This document shows positions 52,910 to 61,839 of a stretch of DNA of 64,000 nucleotides, one piece after another (position 1 is the stretch's first letter; the number at the start of each line of letters is the position of its first letter). The translations under genes and the position numbers were made by a program. The notes below the pieces were generated by a model, which was not told the origin of the DNA, did no database searches, and saw only the letters and a list, made by a program, of their open reading frames with translations. This DNA is from UBA5078 sp033721235 (GTDB taxonomy: Bacteria; Pseudomonadota; Gammaproteobacteria; Pseudomonadales; Pseudohongiellaceae): positions 10,352 through 74,351 of the forward strand of contig JAWWAY010000015.1 of assembly GCA_033721235.1 (NCBI GenBank). The letters run 5' to 3'.

Positions 52910-53902
52910 ATGCATCACGTTAGCATTCTAGCAATCGATAAAGGCCTAGCATCTAGCATCACTATTCCACTAGAGATGATTGAAGCGGCCAGCGTCATCG
53001 AAAGAATAAGGCATCGAGACTATGCGCCTAGAACCATAGTGATAGCAGGCAAGAGCCGTGCGCCAGTTCAGATGACGGGGCGGTTCCAAGTACTACCGGA
53101 AAAATCAATCGACGAAATAGAATCAAGCGATTTGATTTTCATTCCCGCTCTATGGGGCAACCCAAATGCCGTTGTTAAGGCACACCCAGAGATTACCCAG
53201 TGGCTCAAAAAACAGTATCAATTAGGCGCCACAATTTGCAGCGTCGGTACGGCAAGCTATTTTCTGGCAGAAGCTGGCTTACTCGATGGCGTTAACGGTA
53301 CAACTCATTGGTATTATTTTGACGATTTTCACAAACGCTACCCCCTAATCAAGCTCCAGAAAAAGCGCTTCATTACTCACGAGAAAAGGCTCTACTGCAC
53401 CGGCAGTGTCAATGCTGTTCGCGATGCAACGCTTCATTTCGTCGAACAGATTTTCTCTGGCGATATCGCAGATGAAATATCGCATCAATTCACTCACGAA
53501 CTAAAGCGCTCATACGAGTCCTTGCTACTAGCTAGCGAAGATAAAGACATTCATCACGACGAACAGATTATCAAAATACAGGAATGGCTAAAGCGACACT
53601 ATAACGAAAGCATTAGCCTCGAGTCTTTAGCTCAGAAATTCGATCTAAGCGTACGTACTTTTAATCGGCGATTTCGCAGCGCCTCAGGCAATACGCCTTT
53701 ACAGTATTTGCAAGAGGTGCGCCTAGACCAAGCAAAAGCCCTGCTCAAGAAGAGTAATTTAAGCGTGTCGGAAATCGCCTACTCAGTGGGATACCATGAC
53801 AGCAGCTATTTCACCTCGCTTTTCAAACGCATCAACGCGGTTACTCCCAATGAATACCGCCATCTCGTTCGAAATAAATTATTCAATGTGGAAGTAGAAT
53901 AA
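52910..53902 (+). CDS. GlxA-type AraC family regulator
   Basis: A 330-residue regulator with an N-terminal DJ-1/PfpI (glutamine amidotransferase-like) domain (about 1-190) and a C-terminal AraC helix-turn-helix pair (about 225-322: LKRHYNESISLESLAQKFDL, SVSEIAYSVGYHDSSYF, FKRINAVTPNEYR). The nucleophile elbow normally reading CTGAFLLAEAGLLDG appears as VGTASYFLAEAGLLDG, so the cysteine is glycine and the domain should sense rather than catalyse. Relatives regulate amino acid or quaternary amine catabolism; the effector here is unknown. No obvious target gene is adjacent. Confidence 0.88.
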   Translation: MHHVSILAIDKGLASSITIPLEMIEAASVIERIRHRDYAPRTIVIAGKSRAPVQMTGRFQVLPEKSIDEIESSDLIFIPALWGNPNAVVKAHPEITQWLKKQYQLGATICSVGTASYFLAEAGLLDGVNGTTHWYYFDDFHKRYPLIKLQKKRFITHEKRLYCTGSVNAVRDATLHFVEQIFSGDIADEISHQFTHELKRSYESLLLASEDKDIHHDEQIIKIQEWLKRHYNESISLESLAQKFDLSVRTFNRRFRSASGNTPLQYLQEVRLDQAKALLKKSNLSVSEIAYSVGYHDSSYFTSLFKRINAVTPNEYRHLVRNKLFNVEVE

Positions 53903-53933
53903 AAAAAGGCTCGCAATAATTATTGCGAGCCTT
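53901..53933. terminator. Bidirectional terminator with 28-bp perfect palindrome
   Basis: AAGGCTCGCAATAA (53906-53919) and its exact complement (53920-53933) form a 14-bp perfect stem between the convergent AraC-type and DUF1244 genes. The A-run at 53901-53907 reads as TTTTTTT on the minus strand, so it should stop the DUF1244 transcript well. In the + direction the T-run is short. Confidence 0.8.
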
Positions 53934-53953
53934 CTATTGTGAGCGATTAATCC

Positions 53954-54214
53954 TTAAGAAATAGGTGTTTGATATTTTTCTTTCCATTGCTCGTACGGCA
54001 TTCCGTAAACAGTTTTTCGCGCTTCATCATAGCTAATTTCTATATCCCTATCGTCTGCTGCAGCTGCATACCATTTCGCTAAGCAATTACGGCAGAATCC
54101 CGCCAGGTTCATTAAGTCTATGTTTTGCACTTGCTTATTCTCATCGAGATGCTGCAGTAACTTTCTAAAAACTGCCGCTTCGATCTCTGTTTTATCTTGC
54201 TCATTCATTTGCAT
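53954..54214 (-). CDS. DUF1244 family protein
   Basis: An 86-residue helical protein matching DUF1244: VFRKLLQHLDENKQVQNIDL, then NLAGFCRNCLAKWYAAAAD with a CxxC pair (two cysteines three residues apart) and a final YDEARKTVYGMPYEQWKEKY. The family is common in proteobacteria and unstudied. The CxxC pair could bind metal, but only two cysteines are seen. A start at the second ATG is equally likely. It lies 34 bp after the hpf gene on the same strand. Confidence 0.82.
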   Translation of the reverse strand: MQMNEQDKTEIEAAVFRKLLQHLDENKQVQNIDLMNLAGFCRNCLAKWYAAAADDRDIEISYDEARKTVYGMPYEQWKEKYQTPIS

Positions 54215-54248
54215 TAAACACCATTTCTATTATCGCTAGCGCCCTGCG

Positions 54249-54713
54249 CTAAGCCGTATGAGACGCCAAGGCGCCATATTCGTCACGCTCATCAAAACTA
54301 TAGACAGTGGAGTCAACCTCATCGTCATCATCCACTTCTTCATCAGCGCCGCCAAGAGGCACTTCGAAGTCTTCTGGCGCCAAGCCAGTAGCTCTATGCT
54401 TCTTATCGATTGATTTTAACTGCCTTTCTGCCGCGTTAAATGCGTCACGGATAGCCACATAAAGATCTTCGTGCTCTGGCTTATCGTGTTGCCCCTGTTT
54501 TACTACAATTTCTTTTTTCGAAGTGTGCAGCTCAACGGTAACGCTATAAACCTTACCCTTATGGTGGTTGTTATGAGGGGAATCCAACACAATTCGACCG
54601 CCAATGATATCGTTACTATAGCGCTGTAATTTATCGATGCGCTTATTAACATTGTCAACTAGAGAGTCTGATTGGTCTATATTGTGAAATACAACTTGGA
54701 ATTCGTTAGACAT
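54249..54713 (-). CDS. HPF/RaiA-family ribosome-associated protein
   Basis: A 154-residue protein. The N-terminal HPF/RaiA domain (about 1-105) reads FQVVFHNIDQSDSLVDNVNK, GGRIVLDSPHNNHHKGKVYS and DLYVAIRDAFNAAERQLKSI, matching factors that sit in the decoding centre of idle 70S ribosomes. The last 45 residues are strongly acidic (GGADEEVDDDDEVDSTVYSF) and differ from the long-HPF dimerisation domain. It may bind ribosomes directly or control their pairing. It is in line with DUF1244. Confidence 0.85.
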   Translation of the reverse strand: MSNEFQVVFHNIDQSDSLVDNVNKRIDKLQRYSNDIIGGRIVLDSPHNNHHKGKVYSVTVELHTSKKEIVVKQGQHDKPEHEDLYVAIRDAFNAAERQLKSIDKKHRATGLAPEDFEVPLGGADEEVDDDDEVDSTVYSFDERDEYGALASHTA

Positions 54714-54801
54714 AAGTAATTGTCTCCTTGTTTTCGTGACACGTAAATTTAATTTCCTAGAACTTCTATATTGGTCCTCCTTCGTTAGCTGTACAGATCA
54801 A

Positions 54802-55836
54802 CTAGTACGCGATGAATCTATCCGCCAAATGACCGACGGCAAGCGCATAGTTATTGGCACAGTTATATCGTAGTATCGCGCGAAAATTACTATAAGTAAT
54901 AAACGCCTTCCCTTCCTCTCCGTCAGGTAAAATGACGGAAGCTTCAAAATCGTTAGTGGGGAGATCGGAGCCATCAGCTCTTCTAAAACCTGCCTCCTGC
55001 CAATTAGCCAGAGGCATCGCCACGGAGTGGTGTCTTAATACACTGCATGAATAATCTGTCGGCTCCTGTGCCCATTGGGAGGCTCTTTCCGAGTAGTCGC
55101 TAGGTAGACTCACCTCTCGCCCCCAGGTTTGATCCGAACGCCACCCGGACTCACGTAAATAATTGGCAATTGAGGCGAACACATCTGCCTCGCTGGTCCA
55201 TATGTCTCGTTTGCCATCACCATCGAAGTCTTGGGCGTAGCGTAAGAAACTAGACGGCATGAACTGACTCTGGCCCATCGCTCCAGCCCAAGAACCTTTC
55301 ATATCTTCAGGTGCAATATGGCCTTCATTCAATATTTCCAACGCACTGAACAGCTCACGTCTAAAATACTCTGAACGCCTAGGATCATAGGCAAGAGTGA
55401 CCAAGGCACGAACAACGTCGGTACCGCCAGTAAAACTGCCAAAATTGGTCTCGATTCCCCAGAAAGCCACTATAAAGCGAGCCTGAACATCGTAGGCTTC
55501 TTCTACGCGCGCTAGCAGTTCTCGGTGCTGGGCGAGTCTCTCTCGGCCTGTATTCACGCGCCAAGGAGTCACTCTTTTATTCAAATACTGAGGGAGCGTT
55601 TCTACGAACTCCGCTTGGTTGCGGTCATTCGAAACGACTTGAGGGATAGGGGTAATGCCGTGCAGTGAGGCTTGAATGATTTTCTCGTCTATGCCTCGCT
55701 CTCTTGCCTCGTCCATCACGGCAAGCAACCAATCTTCAAACTCTATCTGTGGCTCTTGGGAAAGGGCGTTTCCGCTAATGATAAGGGAAAAAAGAGCAAC
55801 AAAAACCGAGCAAACGGCAAGTCGAGCGATGTGCAT
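54802..55836 (-). CDS. MltB-family lytic murein transglycosylase
   Basis: A 344-residue periplasmic glycan-cleaving enzyme. The signal peptide ends near residue 26 (SLIISGNALS), with no lipobox. The catalytic glutamate is Glu129 in AFWGIETNFGSFTGG, followed by GAMGQSQFMPSSFLRYAQDF, DGDGKRDIW and NYLRESGWRSDQTWGREV, the pattern of the MltB_2 subgroup. Pseudomonas has a relative next to rodA in the elongation cluster; here the gene is about 15 kb from it. It is convergent with no gene; the PilZ gene lies 106 bp upstream. Confidence 0.9.
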   Translation of the reverse strand: MHIARLAVCSVFVALFSLIISGNALSQEPQIEFEDWLLAVMDEARERGIDEKIIQASLHGITPIPQVVSNDRNQAEFVETLPQYLNKRVTPWRVNTGRERLAQHRELLARVEEAYDVQARFIVAFWGIETNFGSFTGGTDVVRALVTLAYDPRRSEYFRRELFSALEILNEGHIAPEDMKGSWAGAMGQSQFMPSSFLRYAQDFDGDGKRDIWTSEADVFASIANYLRESGWRSDQTWGREVSLPSDYSERASQWAQEPTDYSCSVLRHHSVAMPLANWQEAGFRRADGSDLPTNDFEASVILPDGEEGKAFITYSNFRAILRYNCANNYALAVGHLADRFIAY

Positions 55837-55942
55837 TCAGTCTCCTTCCTACTACTTACAATTCTAGACTACTCCAATATTTTTCATTTGTCTAAAAGTC
55901 TTTTTAGCTTCTTTTGGCACCTCCAAAGAGCCCTTAAAAACC

Positions 55943-56599
55943 CTAACCTTCGAGCATTCTTTGGTAGACGTAGGCATGAAGAAACAAGGTTAATTCTTCA
56001 GTTAGATCTTGGAATTCCACACCATATACGACTGGTGCATCGCTGTGTTGCTCCTCTTTTTCGCTCATACGCGCTCGCACAATGGCTTGCAGCGACACTT
56101 CTCTGTCCACATCGCTAAAATTAAAAACACTCACAATATTGAGCTCATCCCCGATTTTAACTGCTCCTGAAGGTAGCTCTAAACGGGCACCAGTGGGGCT
56201 TAAATCAAGCAACTTCGCATCGACCGACTCCGCCGCATTGTCTGCGGACTTGTTGGTCACCTTTGCCTCTACAACAATAGAGATTCGCGGCGAGGCTCTA
56301 ACTCTATTGACGGTTACTTCGCTTGGATATTCAAGATGGAGATAACTAGCAGGCGACGTACACACTTTCTGCACGACTGTCTGAAAAGCAATGGCGGCGC
56401 TACTGGTAATCGCTCTGACAATCACACGCTCACCGTTGACGACTCCCACCGATTTTCCACCCTTCTGCGGTTGAGTCACTAAAACACTTATTCCTTCTAT
56501 GGAACCAATGAGCTTGGTTGGAGATCGCTCACCTGATACATCAATAAACTGAAGCTGTAGTGTCGTGCCTGAGGGGAGTCGCAAATCGCTAAAATTCAT
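55943..56599 (-). CDS. PilZ-domain protein, YcgR-like
   Basis: Probable cyclic-di-GMP effector of 218 residues. The N-terminal YcgR-like domain (about 1-95) precedes a PilZ domain with the two ligand motifs: R-x3-R (Arg101 to Arg105 in RASPR) and DxSxxG (Asp132, Ser134, Gly137 in DLSPTGARLELP). In flagellar YcgR proteins this binding brakes the motor; here no flagellar gene is near, so a role in adhesion or pili is equally possible. It lies 78 bp downstream of the M15 peptidase gene. Confidence 0.87.
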   Translation of the reverse strand: MNFSDLRLPSGTTLQLQFIDVSGERSPTKLIGSIEGISVLVTQPQKGGKSVGVVNGERVIVRAITSSAAIAFQTVVQKVCTSPASYLHLEYPSEVTVNRVRASPRISIVVEAKVTNKSADNAAESVDAKLLDLSPTGARLELPSGAVKIGDELNIVSVFNFSDVDREVSLQAIVRARMSEKEEQHSDAPVVYGVEFQDLTEELTLFLHAYVYQRMLEG

Positions 56600-56677
56600 G
56601 AGCAGTTAATTACCTTATTTAGTTTTCTATCAATAACTCATTATCGGCCGCTGCGGACCTTGCTATAGCGACAAGCA

Positions 56678-57223
56678 CTAGGCCTGATAACACCAATGCC
56701 AAGGCTCATAGCAAATACCGCAATCATTGCCTCGCGGATAAGACAGATGAAAGTGAAAGCGTTTGGCATTTAGCTCTAACCAAGCAAATGCAGAGCTATT
56801 CTCAAACTCCTCTTCCAGCACGGGGCAGTCATCCGTCGTTATATCGATTGCTCTTCCGGTATGGTGCTCACTATAGCCTGGAGCAGCATTTACATTGAGA
56901 ATCTGCTCTATGCTGATGCCTCGATCCAATTTACGCTGAATGAGTCCGGCCTGGTAATCCGCACTGCGAAAGGCCGACACCAGCATCAGATTGACGCCTT
57001 CAGTGTTGGCCGCGGCTCGCATACTCGTCCAAGCCTCCAATGCCTCGGGTAACAAGCGCTGCTCTCTGCCGTAAAAGTCTGGCTCGGTCGCTTGCAACAG
57101 GGCATGCTCGGGCTCGATAAAGAAAGGCAATCCCTTTCGCTGAGCATAGTCGGGCGCTATGCCTAGCTGTGCATGGAGTTTACGTACCGCTTCTCTGTAA
57201 GCACTTTCATGCATCGAACTCAT
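56678..57223 (-). CDS. M15 family D-Ala-D-Ala carboxypeptidase (VanY-like)
   Basis: A 181-residue zinc peptidase. The metal ligands are His120 and Asp127 (SEHHTGRAIDITTDD) and His176 with catalytic Glu173 (CYEPWHWCY), and SAFRSADYQAGLI is the family's opening motif. It has no signal peptide that I can see (MSSMHESAYREAVRKL), which is unusual for an enzyme acting on cell-wall peptides; a cytoplasmic role in wall recycling or a later start are alternatives. It is divergent from fabY. Confidence 0.88.
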   Translation of the reverse strand: MSSMHESAYREAVRKLHAQLGIAPDYAQRKGLPFFIEPEHALLQATEPDFYGREQRLLPEALEAWTSMRAAANTEGVNLMLVSAFRSADYQAGLIQRKLDRGISIEQILNVNAAPGYSEHHTGRAIDITTDDCPVLEEEFENSSAFAWLELNAKRFHFHLSYPRGNDCGICYEPWHWCYQA

Positions 57224-57478
57224 CCATTGTGACCTAAACCTCTTAATTATCAGCCGTCATGCTACCCCCCAAGACGGAACGTAGGCAAGCCAATCCAGCA
57301 TTCGGGGCAACTCATCACATGAGCTCAAGCGGCAGAACTCAAAATACAAAAATGGCCAAATAACCCCCTAGATTGGCCGATTTGCCATGGTCATAATACC
57401 CATCATTATCTACTATAAGCCCAATATTATTAGTCATCGCCAAACTGGATTTTATCCAGCACATTTTCGAGGATCTCT

Positions 57479-59392
57479 ATGTCAAACCTGCCAGTCATTA
57501 TCGGCATGGGCGGTATCAACCCAGCAGGAAGAAGCTCTCTTCACCACGCCTATCGCCGACTAGTGCTTGATGCGCTACCGAAAAAGGACGCATTAGAAAC
57601 CAAGGCAAGCCTAGCCAGTCTAATGGGACTTTTAAGAAAAGACGCCGACCAATGGGTCGACTCAACTGGTGCGACGGTGCAGCTCGAAAGTTATCTAGAG
57701 AGCATTGAGCCTACTCTAAGAAACAATACGCTAATTCGTAAACTGGAAAATAACCTGTTCGACCCCGATCAGCAGCTTTACCATAAGAAAGCCACATTGA
57801 GTGCCAGTGAAGAGGCGCCGATCAGCTTTATTATTCGCAAACAACACCTACCGGAGCAAATTCCAGCTCAGTGGAAAATCAGCGAGCACAGTGGCAATCA
57901 AGTGCGAGTCGAAGTAAGCGGTTCCATGGAAGTGCTAACAGAGAACTTTCGTCGTTCCGATGTGAACAGCGCCGGTCAGCTTCCATCTGGGTTTGAGCCC
58001 AAGTCTTTGTACCAGTCCCGCAATCACCCACGCGGTCTACAAATGACAGTATTCGGTGCCAGCGATGCCATTGGCTCACTGGGCATTGACTGGGAAACCA
58101 TTCAGAACCGCGTCGCACCAGACCAGATTGCCGTTTACGCAGGCAGCTGCATGACGCAACTAGACTATAATGGCAACGGTGGTCTAATGCAGGCTCGACT
58201 GCTCGGGAAGAAGGTCAGTTCAAAGCAGCTCGCGCTAGGCTTTGCGGAAATGCCAGCCGATTTTATTAATGCCTACATCCTAGGGAATCTTGGAACCACG
58301 GGTACCAACGTCGCCGCCTGCGCCACTTTTCTTTATAACTTAAGACAAGGCATGCGCGACATACAATCGGGGACTCATCGCATCGCCATCATTGGCACCA
58401 GCGAAGCCCCTATCACACCCGAAGTCATCGAAGGCTACTCCACTATGGGAGCGCTGGCATCCGATGCGGCCCTGCTAGGATTAGACGGACTCGCCCCGAA
58501 TTCCGAGCTCAACCATACCCGAGCCTGTAGACCATTTGGGGAGAACGTGGGCTTTACCTTAGCAGAGTCTGCCCAGTTTATAGTGCTTTGCGATGATAGC
58601 CTCGCCTTGGAATTAGGGGCCAATATCTATGGCGCAGTCAACGATGTATTCGTCAATGCTGACGGCTTTAAGAAGTCCATCGCAAGCCCTGGGGTTGGCA
58701 ACTATATAACGGTTGCCAAAGCGGTAGCAGCCACTCGGAATATAATTGGCGATGAAGCCTTACGCACCCGCACCTATGTGCAAGCTCACGGCACAGGCAC
58801 CCCACAGAACCGTGTCACTGAATCTCATATTCTCAGCACCGTTGCAGCCAATTGGGGTATTAGCAAATGGCCCGTAGCCGCGTTAAAGGCTTACTTTGGG
58901 CACTCCCTCGCCAGTTCGGCAGGGGATCAGCTCACTAGCAGCCTTGGCGTTTGGCGTTATGGCATTATTCCCGGCATCCAGACCACCGACCAAATTGCCG
59001 ATGATGTCCACAGTGATAACCTCGACTTCGTCTTAACACATAGAGATGTCGGTGCTGAAGGTATGGACGCAGTTCTAATTAATTCCAAGGGCTTCGGTGG
59101 AAACAATGCGACAGCATCGATCCTTGCTCCCCATATCGCTCTTAGAATGCTAGAGAAAAAACACGGTAAAGCGGCTATAGCAGAACATCAACAGCGCAAC
59201 AAAGCCGTGGCCGAGAATACCCGTCGTTACGATGAAGCGTTAACAGCGGGCATTAACCAAACCATCTACCGTTTCGATGACGGCGTGTTAGGCGGCGAAT
59301 CAGTCACTTTGAGCAATAAGGAGTTGGGGCTGGAAGGCATCTCAAAACGGGTAGACCTGGAAGTGGCCAACCCCTACGAAGATATGTGCTAG
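57479..59392 (+). CDS. fabY: FabY-type beta-ketoacyl-ACP synthase
   Basis: A 637-residue condensing enzyme of the long KAS type. It closely follows the wording of Pseudomonas FabY, which condenses acetyl-CoA with malonyl-ACP to start fatty acid synthesis. The opening is LPVIIGMGGINPAGRSSLHH; the catalytic set is Cys281 (AACATFLYN), His437 (VQAHGTGTPQNR), Lys470 and His475 (LKAYFGHSLASS). Extra N-terminal and insertion segments explain the length (FabB/FabF are about 410). GAGGA lies six bases before the ATG. It is monocistronic with a hairpin after it, convergent with the fumarase gene. Confidence 0.87.
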   Translation: MSNLPVIIGMGGINPAGRSSLHHAYRRLVLDALPKKDALETKASLASLMGLLRKDADQWVDSTGATVQLESYLESIEPTLRNNTLIRKLENNLFDPDQQLYHKKATLSASEEAPISFIIRKQHLPEQIPAQWKISEHSGNQVRVEVSGSMEVLTENFRRSDVNSAGQLPSGFEPKSLYQSRNHPRGLQMTVFGASDAIGSLGIDWETIQNRVAPDQIAVYAGSCMTQLDYNGNGGLMQARLLGKKVSSKQLALGFAEMPADFINAYILGNLGTTGTNVAACATFLYNLRQGMRDIQSGTHRIAIIGTSEAPITPEVIEGYSTMGALASDAALLGLDGLAPNSELNHTRACRPFGENVGFTLAESAQFIVLCDDSLALELGANIYGAVNDVFVNADGFKKSIASPGVGNYITVAKAVAATRNIIGDEALRTRTYVQAHGTGTPQNRVTESHILSTVAANWGISKWPVAALKAYFGHSLASSAGDQLTSSLGVWRYGIIPGIQTTDQIADDVHSDNLDFVLTHRDVGAEGMDAVLINSKGFGGNNATASILAPHIALRMLEKKHGKAAIAEHQQRNKAVAENTRRYDEALTAGINQTIYRFDDGVLGGESVTLSNKELGLEGISKRVDLEVANPYEDMC

Positions 59393-59402
59393 CTCAAGCA
59401 AG

Positions 59403-59427
59403 GCGCAGGAGCGAGACGCTCCTGCGC
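59403..59427. terminator. Perfect 11-bp hairpin between fabY and fumarase gene
   Basis: GCGCAGGAGCG (59403-59413) and CGCTCCTGCGC (59417-59427) pair completely with an AGA loop, between convergent stops at 59392 and 59435. The GC-rich stem is strong, but T-runs are missing, so termination may need Rho; its other job could be protection of both 3' ends. Confidence 0.65.
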
Positions 59428-59434
59428 TACTGAC

Positions 59435-60955
59435 TTACTTAACCGTAATTTTTTCAGCAATAACCGATTGCCAATGAGCCGGGCCAGTTTGATGCACGGA
59501 GGTACCGTTGACATCTACCGCTACCGTGACCGGCATATCCTCAACTTCAAACTCGTGAATAGCCTCCATTCCCAAGTCTTCAAATGCCACGATCTTGGCC
59601 TTCTTGATCGCTTTAGACACTAGGTAGGCAGCACCACCCACGGCCATCAGATATACAGCCTTGTGCTTCTTAATTGCATCAATAGCCACCTGACCGCGCT
59701 CAGCCTTACCGATCATGCCCAGCAAGCCCGTATTACTCAAAAGATTCTCGGTAAATTTATCCATACGAGTCGCCGTTGTTGGCCCAGCTGGTCCAATAAC
59801 CTCATCGCGCACTGGATCCACAGGCCCAACGTAGTAAATAAACTTGCCCTTAAGATCCACCCCATCAGGCAAAGACTCACCCCGAGCAAACATTTCCACC
59901 AATCGCTTATGAGCAGCGTCCCGACCCGTTAGCATTTTACCCGACAGGAGTAATGTCTCACCGGGCTGCCATTGTTCAATATCCTGCTGGGTGACTGTAT
60001 CTAGGTTTACCCGACGCGCCCTTGGGCCGGCATCCCATGTAATGTCTGGCCAATCATCAAGACTAGGCGCGTCTAGGCTCACCGGACCACTGCCGTCTAA
60101 GACCACATGGGCGTGACGAGTAGCGGCGCAGTTTGGAATCATTGCCACAGGCAAAGATGCAGCATGAGTCGGATAGTCTTTAATTTTGACATCCAGCACC
60201 GTCGTCAGACCACCGAGCCCTTGCGCGCCTATACCCAAATCATTCACTTTATCCATGATCTCTAGGCGAAGCTCTTCGACACGATTACTGGGCCCACGCT
60301 TTCGCAGTTCATGAATATCAATCGGGTCCATCAACGACTCTTTCGCCAGTACCGCCGCCTTCTCAGCCGTACCACCGATGCCTATGCCCAACATGCCGGG
60401 CGGGCACCACCCCGCTCCCATGGTCGGAAGCGTCTTTAACACCCAGTCGACGATGCTGTCGCTTGGGTTAAGCATAATTAATTTTGACTTATTCTCGGAA
60501 CCGCCGCCTTTTGCGGCCACGGTGATATCGAGTTTATCCCCCGGCACGACTTCCATATGAATCACTGCGGGAGTGTTATCCTTGGTATTTCTACGTGCGC
60601 CCGCCGGATCCTCCAATATTGAGGCCCTAAGCACATTGTCTGGGTTCAAATAGGCTCTTCTAACGCCCTCGTTCACCATATCAGAGACGCTCATATCGCC
60701 TTGCCATTGAACGCCCATCCCGATTTTTAGAAACACAGTGACTATGCCCGTATCTTGGCAAACCGGCCGCTTGCCCTCGGCACACATGCGCGAGTTAATC
60801 AGTATTTGTGCCATGGCATCTTTGGCCGCTGGCGACTCCTCTCGCTCGTACGCCTCATTGACCGCCTGAATAAAGTCTAGAGGGTGGTAATAAGAAATAT
60901 ATTGCAGCGCATCGGCTACGCTTTGAATTACATCGTCTTGGTGTATAACGCTCAT
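59435..60955 (-). CDS. Class I fumarate hydratase
   Basis: Iron-sulfur fumarase of the citric acid cycle, converting fumarate to malate. The 506-residue protein has both parts of the fused class I enzyme: the alpha part with cluster cysteine Cys66 (GKRPVCQDTGIVTVFLKIG), GGGSENKSKLIMLNPSDS and GWCPPGMLGIGIGGTAEKAA, and the beta part with LLSGKMLTGRDAAHKRLVEM and YYVGPVDPVRDEVIGPAGPTT. The [4Fe-4S] cluster makes such enzymes sensitive to oxygen radicals. E. coli FumA is 548 residues. It stands alone, divergent from the enoyl-CoA hydratase-like gene. Confidence 0.92.
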   Translation of the reverse strand: MSVIHQDDVIQSVADALQYISYYHPLDFIQAVNEAYEREESPAAKDAMAQILINSRMCAEGKRPVCQDTGIVTVFLKIGMGVQWQGDMSVSDMVNEGVRRAYLNPDNVLRASILEDPAGARRNTKDNTPAVIHMEVVPGDKLDITVAAKGGGSENKSKLIMLNPSDSIVDWVLKTLPTMGAGWCPPGMLGIGIGGTAEKAAVLAKESLMDPIDIHELRKRGPSNRVEELRLEIMDKVNDLGIGAQGLGGLTTVLDVKIKDYPTHAASLPVAMIPNCAATRHAHVVLDGSGPVSLDAPSLDDWPDITWDAGPRARRVNLDTVTQQDIEQWQPGETLLLSGKMLTGRDAAHKRLVEMFARGESLPDGVDLKGKFIYYVGPVDPVRDEVIGPAGPTTATRMDKFTENLLSNTGLLGMIGKAERGQVAIDAIKKHKAVYLMAVGGAAYLVSKAIKKAKIVAFEDLGMEAIHEFEVEDMPVTVAVDVNGTSVHQTGPAHWQSVIAEKITVK

Positions 60956-61074
60956 TGCAAAATCCTGTTATTAAAATAGCAAAGATGAGTGAATTCTAGC
61001 ACGATAAGCAGTAGGTATTCCTTACTCACTAACGTAGAATCTAACATCGTTTAGAAAAAGAAAAGGGAACAACA

Positions 61075-61839
61075 ATGATTGAGTCTGGTGATAAGCATAT
61101 TGTATACCGCCAAGAAGGGGCGGTATTCATTATTCAAATAAACCGTCCGGATAAAAAGAATGCGCTACTACAAAACATGTACAAAGCGCTTGCTGAAGGC
61201 ATTCACCATGCCGATGCCAATAAGGAGACGAATGCTGTTTTAATTTGCGGCACACAAGACTGTTTCACGAGCGGGAATGACGTGAATGACTTCGTGGCAG
61301 GCCAAGCCCCGGGAACGGAGCGCCCTTCTGTGCAGTTCATGAAAGCATTGGTCAATTCTCGCAAACCCATAGTCGCCGCAGTAAACGGCCTTGCAATCGG
61401 CATTGGCACAACAATGCTCCTGCATTGCGACCTAGTGTACGCAGCAGACGATGCATACCTACACTTGCCCTTTACCCGCTTAGGGCTTTGCCCTGAGGCG
61501 GGCTCTAGCTGGCTCACTCCTGCGCTTATGGGACATCAACGAGCATCGGAGCTGCTACTGCTTGGTGAGCGCTTTGGCGCTGACAAAGCCCAGCAGTACG
61601 GACTAGTGAACGAAGTCTGTCCTGCCGAGAAAGTCTACGACCACGCGATGGAAAAAGCGAAGGCCTTGGCCGCGTTACCCAGTGAAGCGGTACAAACGTC
61701 TAAGCACCTTATAAAGCGCAGCCAAACTGCACAAATTGACGAGACTATTTCCTTAGAGCTTGTCAATTTCTCGCGCCTGCTGGCCACTCCAGAATCTCAA
61801 GCCATCATGCAGAGCTTTCTGAACAAGAAGAAAGGCTAA
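61075..61839 (+). CDS. Enoyl-CoA hydratase/isomerase family protein, isomerase-like
   Basis: A 254-residue crotonase-fold protein. The oxyanion-hole segments CFTSGNDVNDF and NGLAIGIGTTM are present. By comparison with rat enoyl-CoA hydratase, both catalytic glutamates (144 and 164) are missing: Thr113 and Phe133 occupy the places. Glu141 in GLCPEAGSS is where delta3,delta2-enoyl-CoA isomerases carry their single catalytic glutamate, so an isomerase is the better guess. It may help oxidise unsaturated fatty acids. It is divergent from fumarase and ends 10 bp from the J-domain gene. Confidence 0.87.
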   Translation: MIESGDKHIVYRQEGAVFIIQINRPDKKNALLQNMYKALAEGIHHADANKETNAVLICGTQDCFTSGNDVNDFVAGQAPGTERPSVQFMKALVNSRKPIVAAVNGLAIGIGTTMLLHCDLVYAADDAYLHLPFTRLGLCPEAGSSWLTPALMGHQRASELLLLGERFGADKAQQYGLVNEVCPAEKVYDHAMEKAKALAALPSEAVQTSKHLIKRSQTAQIDETISLELVNFSRLLATPESQAIMQSFLNKKKG

